The notes beneath the pieces were generated by a model. That model saw nothing but the letters and a program-made list of their open reading frames with translations, was not told where the DNA came from and did not search any database. 9,588 nucleotides of DNA, from contig CAJTUY010000055.1 of assembly GCA_910579415.1 (NCBI GenBank), positions 1 through 9,588 on the forward strand. Direction: 5' to 3'. This DNA is from an uncultured Clostridia bacterium. GTDB lineage: Bacteria; Bacillota; Clostridia; UBA1381. Shown piece by piece: positions 1 through 6,863 of the stretch (position 1 is its first letter; each line of letters opens with the position of its first letter). A program made the position numbers and the translations under genes.

Positions 1-716
1 AGGGTACTGTAAAAATAAAAACATTAGATGAAATAGTACAGATTAGTCAGGGCGATGGTATTTTCATAAATACAAATATTGTTCACTTGGTTGAAAAAAC
101 TGAAAGCTGTCATTATAACAGTTTCATTTTCCCCAGATATTTTCTTGACTTTTATTTTGGAAGTCCTGTAAAAATGATTGTTGATAAAATAGTCAATAAT
201 AAAAATCTATCAATATACAAGCTGTCGCCCATAACAGATTGGTGCAAATCCGTCTTAAAAAGCCTGCAAAAATTATCGGAGCTTGAGCAAAATAAAACTG
301 AACTATATTCTTATGAGGTGCTTGTGTTATTAACTTCTTTATGGTTAGAAATGATAAAAAACATTAGTATTCCTGTTCCTGAAAAGAATAATATATCAAA
401 CGACCGTATGAAGATTTTTTTGCAGTACATAAGTGAACATTATTCAGAACATATTTTCCTTGACGATTTATCCGCAAGCGCAAATGTCAGCAAGTCTGAA
501 TGTCTGCGATGTTTCAAAAGCAGTCTGAAGATAACGCCATACAAATATCTTATGGAATTTCGCTTGTCAAAGGCTGTCGATATGCTTGTCAGCTCCTCAA
601 AGTCTATCGGAGAAATTGCGGAATTAACAGGCTTTAATCAGTTAAGCTATTTTGGTAAATGCTTTCGTGAAAAAATGCAGTGTTCCCCAAAGGAATACAG
701 AAATAAATCAAGATAA
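1..716 (+). CDS. AraC-family transcriptional regulator (5' end outside window)
   Basis: The frame is open from base 3 to a TAA at 714-716, giving 237 visible residues. A TTG at 87 could be taken as a start, but the 28 codons before it are open and read as cupin-type sensor sequence (GDGIFINTNIVH), so the gene almost certainly begins upstream. AraC proteins of this type are usually about 280-300 residues, so some 45-60 are missing. The N-terminal part is the end of the ligand-sensing cupin. The last ~100 residues are the paired helix-turn-helix DNA-binding domain: first HTH around visible residues 154-174 (FLDDLSASANVSKSECLRCF), second around 202-223. The closing FREKMQCSPKEYR matches the family signature. 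Such regulators usually activate sugar-use genes when an inducer binds the cupin. The gene converges on the GH2/DUF5107 operon, which makes that operon a reasonable but unproven target. The inducer cannot be read from the sequence. Confidence 0.93.
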   Translation, partial: GTVKIKTLDEIVQISQGDGIFINTNIVHLVEKTESCHYNSFIFPRYFLDFYFGSPVKMIVDKIVNNKNLSIYKLSPITDWCKSVLKSLQKLSELEQNKTELYSYEVLVLLTSLWLEMIKNISIPVPEKNNISNDRMKIFLQYISEHYSEHIFLDDLSASANVSKSECLRCFKSSLKITPYKYLMEFRLSKAVDMLVSSSKSIGEIAELTGFNQLSYFGKCFREKMQCSPKEYRNKSR

Positions 717-748
717 TATTTTTTTACTAATGTTTAAATATACGCAAA

Positions 749-779
749 AATCCGAGAATGCTTTAATCATTCTCGGATT
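749..779. terminator. Bidirectional intrinsic terminator between convergent genes
   Basis: Perfect 12-bp inverted repeat: AATCCGAGAATG at 749-760 pairs with CATTCTCGGATT at 768-779 around a 7-base loop. Read on the minus strand the hairpin is followed by TTTTT (complement of 746-750) and starts 5 bases after the GH2 stop, so it fits a classical terminator for that operon. Read on the plus strand it lies 32 bases after the AraC stop and is followed by a poorer AAATTTTATT tract, so it probably also ends the regulator transcript. Confidence 0.9.
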
Positions 780-784
780 AAATT

Positions 785-3418
785 TTATTGCTTTATTATG
801 TTGTGAAATTCATCTTGTGAAAGTGTTTGATTGGGTTTAAACATATCAGATGATACATATTTATAAATGCTGTTTTTAAGCGCTGTCACAGCCATTTTAT
901 TTATACTTAAATCAAAACCGCAAAACAGAATATCAGCATTGCCTACTTGTGCTTCAAACAGAGGCGAGCGTCGTACGTTATTATAAAAATTCGGTACGGG
1001 TTCAATTATGTATTTAAAATCCTTGTTAAGCGCTGAAACATCTGCTCCGATTGAATTGTCAATCGGGTGTTTCCATTGGAAATTTGCAAAACTGTCTGTT
1101 GGAAAACTGTTAAAAACAGGGTGAGAACTGTCAACAATAATACCGCACGCGCGTTCCGACGGGAAGTGAGCAGGTGACCAGAAAGCAGGTTTAAACAGCC
1201 CTTCAATAGGGTGTATAAGATTTTTTGCTGTCATCATTACAACGGCGCGTCCGCCGTTTTTGATAATATCGTCTAATTGTGACGAAAAATGATTAAAGAC
1301 AGGAACGGAACATTCTGCCGTATCATGCGTATATACAAAAATATCCCATGAGTTTGTGTATTTATCAACCGTCAGAATTGCTTTTAGTTTAGACGGTTTT
1401 TTGATGCAATCAAGGGGGAAGGATACGCTCTTTTTGCGTCCTGTATATTCATAAACAGCCTTGTCCTTATCATATAGAACAAAATGAAAGACAGGAGAAG
1501 AGATTTTTTGTTCTCCGTAGTCATAAAGGTCAAAATCTGCTTTGAATTTATCCGTATTACAGTACAGCCTGTCCGCTTTTAGCAAAGGAACGACAGGTGA
1601 ACAGAATCTTCTGAAACTTTCGGACGAAATAATCCCTTTATTATTATAGAAAACATCTAAAAGTCCTATTGTTGCCGTACCCTGACCGGTGTAGTCACAC
1701 AATCCCAAAAGCTCAAAACCTCCCATGTGATGAGTACGGAGTGCGGACTCAATCTCCTCCTTGTACATAAGCGCGGCAAAATGCCCTGAAGCCTTTTTAT
1801 AGGCATCAAGCATATGGTACACATTGTGTTTCATCATTTCATTTTTTATAAATTTAAAGTTGGCGGGAGTAAGACTGCCCGTATAGTCGGATGTGCTGTC
1901 AACATCCGGATAAACACAGTATTGTCCCACCTCGAAGGAAACAATCGGCATATCTGAGCTTTTTACAGCTTTGTCATATGAAAGACGTGTATGCTCGGAA
2001 ACAACATCATGGAAAACCTGAACGCGAACCCTGTTCCCGTTCACCTCAAAAGCAGATATATAATCATCGACAGGAGAGGGGGGACGGTCAAAATTAGAGG
2101 TGAGAGTGTAGAGGCGTCGTGAGTCAAACGCCTTTATTTGTGTTGTGATATTTTCAAGCATTTCAAAATCACCGAGCAGCTCATTTCCGTTTGAAAACAT
2201 TATAAATGAGGGGTGATTTCCGTAATATTCCGAAATGTTCATTGCTTCGCGGTGATAGTATTCACTGTGTATAGGGTCATCACCTGTGGACAGCGCGCAT
2301 ACGTCAACATTAAGCCATAGAGACATTTCGGCAAGTACATATATACCTGTCATATCTGCGGCTGTAAAAGCGGCGTCGGGAGGACACCATGAATGAAAGC
2401 GTATGTGATTAAGTCCGTATTCTTTTATTGTGCGGCAGACCTTGAGCCAGCTGTCTAAATCTGTCGGCGGATAACCTGTAAGCGGATAAATTCCGCAATC
2501 GAGGGTGCCGCGAAGCATGATTTTGCGTCCGTTCAATATAAAATCACGCCCTTCCGCAGAAATTGTACGCATACCGAAACGGACAGATTTTACATCTTCG
2601 TTTTTTTCGTATTTCATTTTAATATACAGGGTATAAAGAGCAGGATTAAATTCATCCCAGTAGTCAGGGCTTTTTATCGTATAGTCTGTATGAATAACCT
2701 GCTTTTTGTTATACAGTACAGCACTGTATTTTTTTGCGCGCTGAACAGTGCCGTCAGGCGCTGCGGCATATATCTCAAAATTTATATTTCGTCTGTCGTT
2801 CGGCTTCAGACAGTCTGAATGTGCCGTAAATTTAACATGAATTGATTTCTTTTGAGGATATACCTGAATATTTGATATGTGGAATATATCCTCAAACCTA
2901 AGTTCAATTTTGCCTATTATACCGTTCCAGATAGATTGCGTATCAACGGAATAACCGCTTGCCATACCATCAATATTCAGCAGATTGGAATTGTCGATAC
3001 GAAGCGTTATGGTATGAGTGCCGCTTATGAGTCTGCCTGTGAGATTGTAGATGTGCGGAGTGGTTATTTCTATTAGCTGTCTGTCTATTTTTTCTCCGTC
3101 AATCCATAAATCGGATGCAATGTTGACGCGTTCAAGGAACAGTGAAATGTCTTTGCCTTCTAAACTTTCAGGGACGCTGAATTCACGCTGAAGCCATAGC
3201 GCTCCTATATACTCATATGACGGACGCAGTGTGCGTACTGCTTCATAAGATAATTCTGCAGGGGGTGTATATTCTTTGCCGATTTTGTTTTTGCATGCGT
3301 CGCCGGGAAGCGTGAAATTTTCATGCTTAAGCCTGCGTTTAAAGAATTTTTCGGCAATGCCGGTATTATTTAAATCTTGTTCATATCTCCATGCTCCGGA
3401 TAAATCAATAGTGTACAT
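785..3418 (-). CDS. Cytoplasmic glycoside hydrolase family 2 enzyme (beta-galactosidase/beta-glucuronidase-like)
   Basis: An 877-residue GH2-type enzyme that should cleave glycosidic bonds by a retaining mechanism. Domains: N-terminal jelly-roll sugar-binding domain (about 1-175, with LWIDGEKI at 104-111), immunoglobulin-like sandwich (about 178-285), TIM barrel (about 287-600). Key sites look intact: NHIRFHSWCPP at 337-347, acid/base E413 in SNGNEL after GNHPSF, and nucleophile candidate E496 in VSFEVGQY. A second sandwich (about 605-695) is followed by a flavodoxin/glutamine-amidotransferase-like C-terminal domain (about 700-877; HPVFNSFPT at 766-774). There is no signal peptide, so it probably acts on imported oligosaccharides or glycosides. 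Known GH2 activities include beta-galactosidase, beta-glucuronidase, beta-mannosidase, alpha-L-arabinopyranosidase and beta-galacturonidase; the substrate here cannot be assigned. It is the second gene of an operon, with its start one base after the upstream stop. The ATG is supported by AAAGGA seven bases upstream. Confidence 0.93.
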   Translation of the reverse strand: MYTIDLSGAWRYEQDLNNTGIAEKFFKRRLKHENFTLPGDACKNKIGKEYTPPAELSYEAVRTLRPSYEYIGALWLQREFSVPESLEGKDISLFLERVNIASDLWIDGEKIDRQLIEITTPHIYNLTGRLISGTHTITLRIDNSNLLNIDGMASGYSVDTQSIWNGIIGKIELRFEDIFHISNIQVYPQKKSIHVKFTAHSDCLKPNDRRNINFEIYAAAPDGTVQRAKKYSAVLYNKKQVIHTDYTIKSPDYWDEFNPALYTLYIKMKYEKNEDVKSVRFGMRTISAEGRDFILNGRKIMLRGTLDCGIYPLTGYPPTDLDSWLKVCRTIKEYGLNHIRFHSWCPPDAAFTAADMTGIYVLAEMSLWLNVDVCALSTGDDPIHSEYYHREAMNISEYYGNHPSFIMFSNGNELLGDFEMLENITTQIKAFDSRRLYTLTSNFDRPPSPVDDYISAFEVNGNRVRVQVFHDVVSEHTRLSYDKAVKSSDMPIVSFEVGQYCVYPDVDSTSDYTGSLTPANFKFIKNEMMKHNVYHMLDAYKKASGHFAALMYKEEIESALRTHHMGGFELLGLCDYTGQGTATIGLLDVFYNNKGIISSESFRRFCSPVVPLLKADRLYCNTDKFKADFDLYDYGEQKISSPVFHFVLYDKDKAVYEYTGRKKSVSFPLDCIKKPSKLKAILTVDKYTNSWDIFVYTHDTAECSVPVFNHFSSQLDDIIKNGGRAVVMMTAKNLIHPIEGLFKPAFWSPAHFPSERACGIIVDSSHPVFNSFPTDSFANFQWKHPIDNSIGADVSALNKDFKYIIEPVPNFYNNVRRSPLFEAQVGNADILFCGFDLSINKMAVTALKNSIYKYVSSDMFKPNQTLSQDEFHNIIKQ

Positions 3419-3419
3419 T

Positions 3420-6400
3420 TTAATTTCCTTTCAGAATATTGTTAAGCTCAATTAAGCCTTGATGCGATACATTTTCTTTAATGCCTGATTCCGTAAATTC
3501 GGCTGCCTTTTCTATGTCGCCAAGACCGAAGTAGCCCAATGCGGCAAGATAGGAGCAGGTAACCCTGTTTTTTCTGTCAAGGTCTGTTTCAAATATAAGG
3601 AAGTCGGGGAGTGATACCGCAAAATAATCAATTTCAATATGGTCATTCATATGTTCCAGACCATGAGAGATAAGGCGGTTAAACATTCCTCGCGCTTTTT
3701 TATCCTCACCGAGAGCTGAAAATGCAAGAGCCTGATAATAAAGCATTTCGGGCGGTTGGTCGTTATAATATACGGCGTCTGACAAACTGCCGATGCCGCG
3801 CGTTGCAAGCATGTAGTATTCCTTTGCTTTTATGAAATCTATATTTTCAAAGGTTTTGCCCAGATAGTAATATATATCGTTGTCCATTGCGCCGTAGAGT
3901 TTGCCTTCACCGAGATTTTCGGGATATGAAAGAGCGCGTGTAAGACAATCCGCTGCGCCTTCGGTATCGCCGCCGGAAATACATTTCTTAGCAAGAGAAA
4001 TTAAGGCTGTTCTGTATTGAGCTGTTATTTTGCCTTCTCCGCCCTCCCACGGATGGAAATGGTGTGCTGCAATGGCAGCAAGAGCTTTTTCAGAATATCC
4101 TTCGCTGTTCATAAGTGTTATAAACTCTGTGTATAAATCATCGCGCGAAGCAACGGTATCCAAAGCGTCAGCCATAAGCTTAAGACGTTTTCTTACAGGT
4201 ACGTTGGTTTCTTTATACAGAAGGTCAAGTTCATAGAAAATACGCGCGTCTTCAGGAGCATACCGCGCAGCGCGTTCCATTTCATATACCGCGTTTTCAA
4301 TGTCATGAAGTTTGTTAAAGTATACAAGAGATAAATTTCTGTGTACAATCGGGTTTGAAGTATCAATCGAATCTGATTTTTTCCAACAGTCAAAGGCGCG
4401 TTTCCACTGACCTTTGTCGTACAGAAGATTTCCTAAAAGATACAGGGCATTAGAGTCATTTTCATTGTTGGCTATTGCATATTCAAGCACGAGAATATCA
4501 TTAAGACGTACGGGGAAGCAGTAGTCAATATTGCATTTTGCAGCTATTCTAAGCTCTACTTCACTCTTTGAGTAGTAAGCCATATAGTAATGAAGCATAG
4601 GTCTGTCAGCTTCACTTATAAGCGCAAGTACCTTAGCGGCTTCATCATACAATCCGAACTCATTATAATCAAGTGATAATTCAATGTAGTTGTCCACATC
4701 ATTGCGCATTATGGTTGTAAGCTCATTTAATATAGTAAAATCATCGGTTGCTTTATATAATTCATATCGGCATCCGTAATTCAGAGGGTCAATCTCCATT
4801 GTTTCAAGCGCATATCGTTTTGCATCAACGAATTTACCAAGAAGACGCAGAAGCGTGGTTTTTAAATTGCGGGCTTTAAGATTGTGAATGCCTCTTAAAA
4901 GTGATTGTTCTGTAAATTCAAGAGCCTGTGTGTAATTACCGCGCATTGCCGAAATGCAGGCGAGTTGGTAAAAACCTTTGTCCTGCATACTGCCATCCCA
5001 TATTGATTTATAGAAGGCGTCATAAGCTTCGTCAAATTTTCCTTGCTTTCTTAGAGCAAGACCAAGATTATAGTAAGGCTCGCAGTCATAGGGGTTGGGG
5101 TTCTTCCATGTGGATTTTTTAATAGCGACCTTAAAATGCTGTTCAGCCTTTTGAAATTCGCCGTGATTGTAAAGATATCTGCCGTAAGCATTATTAAGGC
5201 GGATATCAGTTGAATCGCGATTCAGTCCTTCGATATAGTATGGCTCGGGCGAATATGTAGCATGACGATACTGCTCAAGATGCAGTGCGGTCAGATATAA
5301 TTCCTCAAGAGTATGAATATCTTTGGGCTTTTTACATGGTTCAGCAGGAGAAGGGGTTTTTTCATAGGTGTACGGCTGGGGTGAATAGGAGCATAATATA
5401 TTATCATTTTCATCTCTTACTGTAAGAGTTAAGCCGGTTTCGCTGTCATCACCTATATTTACCTCTGAAACAAACGTAGCTTCAGGGGATATGACAAGCT
5501 TTTCCGATATGTATTTTTCTATTTGTCCCGTAAGAGTTATGCTTACTTCCTTTTCTGACGGAGAATATACACTTACAAATGCCTTTCCGTCATTAACTTC
5601 GAGATTTATAACAGCGTCAAGCGTAGCATTTTTAACAGCACCGGCTGACTTGTATGGAAGGAAGTACTGAGTAAAAGTTTTTTCCTCATATGGTGCAATA
5701 AAAGTAAAGTCAGGCTGGTTGTCTGTAAACATGCCTGTCATAAGTTCTATATACGGGCCGTTTTCATCAGTAAGGTTTCTGTCCCAAGCTTTGCCGAAAT
5801 CACCGCAGCCCCATGTCCATTGCTTTTTGCCGGGTGATATATGATGGTCGGCTATATGAAGAAGTCCTGCTTCTTTTTGATAGTCGTAATTACCGATAAA
5901 ATCGTAATCAGAGTGATAAGCCATATATGACGTGGGTACGGGTATGTTTTTGTAGCGGGATATATCCACACCCTCGCTGTAATCCATTTTGTAATATGTA
6001 CTTGTGGAAATCGGAAAACGTGAAACATCGCGTTTGCCATGATCCATCACGGCGTGAACATCAGGAGGGAATATGGATTTTGTATAGTCGTTTACTGCAA
6101 CGGCAGGATTAGCCCACCATAAAAAGGTTTGGGGTCTGTCAGTCTGATTATAAAGCTGACCTTTTATTTCAAGATATGCCTTATCGGGATAAAGCGTATA
6201 TTTAGCCATTCCCTTTGTGCGGTGCATTTTTTCTATTTCGCTTACAAACACCGTTGCTGAACCGTCCGCATTTTCCGTAAAGGTGCAGTCAACAGAATCT
6301 AAGGTGGAGGGACGGTGATGCTGAGGCCAGTTAAATTCAATGCCTCCGGAAATCCAGGGGCCCGCAAGTCCTACAAGCGCAGGTTTTATAACTTCGTTAT

Positions 6401-6683
6401 AATAAACAGCATCATAGCCGTTTGTTTTATCAAGTATTCTCTGTATTTTGCCGCCTATTTCGGGAAGTACCATAACAAGCAGATATTTGTTTTCCATAAA
6501 AATTGCAGTGTATGTTTTATCTGTTTTTTCATTGGATACCCCTTCGCATACAGGGTGTGGGTACACCTTGCCGGAGCTTCCCTGATATACTCTTTTATCA
6601 AGAAACATAGGGATTTTGCTGTATTCCTTTGTTTCATATGTTGGTATAGTGACGTCTTCTGACCATATTTTAACCTTATCCAT
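3420..6683 (-). CDS. DUF5107 (galactose-mutarotase-like) protein with long TPR tail
   Basis: A 1087-residue protein counted from the ATG at 6683. Residues about 40-345 match the DUF5107 type, a domain related to the galactose mutarotase beta-sandwich fold: VYQGSSGKVYPHP near the start, GGIEFNWPQHHRP at 113-125 with a His pair at 122-123, and PYIELMTG containing E313, where mutarotases carry a catalytic Glu. A beta-rich linker (about 350-440) leads to TPR-like helical repeats over about 460-1085, clearest at 494-524, 534-567, 568-601, 602-635, 745-777, 778-812, 980-1008 and 1042-1074. No signal peptide or membrane segment is seen, so it should be cytoplasmic. The activity of DUF5107 is not established; sugar binding or anomer interconversion is inferred from the fold, and TPRs usually bind protein partners. 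It is the first gene of an operon with GH2. An alternative ATG at 6692 adds three residues but sits only two bases from the Shine-Dalgarno sequence. Confidence 0.88.
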   Translation of the reverse strand: MDKVKIWSEDVTIPTYETKEYSKIPMFLDKRVYQGSSGKVYPHPVCEGVSNEKTDKTYTAIFMENKYLLVMVLPEIGGKIQRILDKTNGYDAVYYNEVIKPALVGLAGPWISGGIEFNWPQHHRPSTLDSVDCTFTENADGSATVFVSEIEKMHRTKGMAKYTLYPDKAYLEIKGQLYNQTDRPQTFLWWANPAVAVNDYTKSIFPPDVHAVMDHGKRDVSRFPISTSTYYKMDYSEGVDISRYKNIPVPTSYMAYHSDYDFIGNYDYQKEAGLLHIADHHISPGKKQWTWGCGDFGKAWDRNLTDENGPYIELMTGMFTDNQPDFTFIAPYEEKTFTQYFLPYKSAGAVKNATLDAVINLEVNDGKAFVSVYSPSEKEVSITLTGQIEKYISEKLVISPEATFVSEVNIGDDSETGLTLTVRDENDNILCSYSPQPYTYEKTPSPAEPCKKPKDIHTLEELYLTALHLEQYRHATYSPEPYYIEGLNRDSTDIRLNNAYGRYLYNHGEFQKAEQHFKVAIKKSTWKNPNPYDCEPYYNLGLALRKQGKFDEAYDAFYKSIWDGSMQDKGFYQLACISAMRGNYTQALEFTEQSLLRGIHNLKARNLKTTLLRLLGKFVDAKRYALETMEIDPLNYGCRYELYKATDDFTILNELTTIMRNDVDNYIELSLDYNEFGLYDEAAKVLALISEADRPMLHYYMAYYSKSEVELRIAAKCNIDYCFPVRLNDILVLEYAIANNENDSNALYLLGNLLYDKGQWKRAFDCWKKSDSIDTSNPIVHRNLSLVYFNKLHDIENAVYEMERAARYAPEDARIFYELDLLYKETNVPVRKRLKLMADALDTVASRDDLYTEFITLMNSEGYSEKALAAIAAHHFHPWEGGEGKITAQYRTALISLAKKCISGGDTEGAADCLTRALSYPENLGEGKLYGAMDNDIYYYLGKTFENIDFIKAKEYYMLATRGIGSLSDAVYYNDQPPEMLYYQALAFSALGEDKKARGMFNRLISHGLEHMNDHIEIDYFAVSLPDFLIFETDLDRKNRVTCSYLAALGYFGLGDIEKAAEFTESGIKENVSHQGLIELNNILKGN
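3426..3431 (-). promoter_or_regulatory. Ribosome binding site of the GH2 gene, inside the upstream gene
   Basis: On the minus strand AAAGGA lies 7 bases before the ATG at 3418 and within the last codons of the DUF5107-TPR gene, whose TAA occupies 3422-3420. The arrangement TAA-A-ATG with an internal Shine-Dalgarno sequence suggests translational coupling and a shared transcript. Confidence 0.8.
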
Positions 6684-6694
6684 AATGAACATCG

Positions 6695-6700
6695 TCCTTT
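6695..6700 (-). promoter_or_regulatory. Ribosome binding site of the DUF5107-TPR gene
   Basis: AAAGGA on the minus strand is 2 bases before the ATG at 6692 and 11 bases before the in-frame ATG at 6683. The first spacing is too short for normal initiation and the second is workable, so the downstream start (MDKVKIW) is preferred. The GH2 gene uses the same AAAGGA at 7 bases. Confidence 0.6.
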
Positions 6701-6720
6701 CGGCAGTTATTTATGAATAC

Positions 6721-6770
6721 AGTATACACTATTTTTATAGAAAAAGCATTAGTGAATATTTATAAAAATA
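6721..6770 (-). promoter_or_regulatory. Putative operon promoter/operator region with AT-rich dyad
   Basis: Read on the minus strand, TATACT (complement of 6721-6726) is a good -10 candidate about 30-40 bases before the start codons. No convincing -35 lies 16-18 bases upstream (about TGCTTT), which would fit a promoter that needs an activator. Just upstream is a perfect 10-bp inverted repeat, TATTTTTATA at 6730-6739 and TATAAAAATA at 6761-6770, with a 31-bp centre-to-centre spacing. Because the arms are only A and T, chance is a real alternative. No CcpA-like cre site was seen. Confidence 0.4.
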
Positions 6771-6798
6771 AGTCTTGATTTTTGTATATGTACAAGCA

Positions 6799-6828
6799 CA
6801 AAGGGAACGCATGACTGCGTTCCCTTTG
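6799..6828 (-). terminator. Terminator-like hairpin after the SLH gene
   Basis: A perfect 13-bp stem (6799-6811 with 6816-6828, closing around TGAC) lies 36 bases beyond the SLH stop codon. The stem is strong and includes GGGAACGC. On the minus strand it is followed by TGCTTGTACATA, which is a poor U-tract, so it may act as an inefficient terminator or as a 3'-end stabilising hairpin that permits some read-through into the DUF5107/GH2 operon. Confidence 0.65.
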
Positions 6829-6863
6829 CCAGAGGAGATATTTATTACTCGATATGCGGTTTA

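Noticed and set aside
87..716. AraC-type gene starting at the TTG at 87
   Set aside because: The frame is open to the window edge and the 28 codons before the TTG read as cupin-domain sequence, so the gene is cut by the window rather than starting here.
652..840. Small plus-strand reading frame overlapping the AraC gene end and the terminator
   Set aside because: It overlaps the regulator's HTH-coding region in another frame, runs through the terminator hairpin and has no recognisable protein features.
6315..6662. 115-codon plus-strand reading frame opposite the DUF5107 gene
   Set aside because: It is antisense to a well supported conserved coding region, with no family resemblance.
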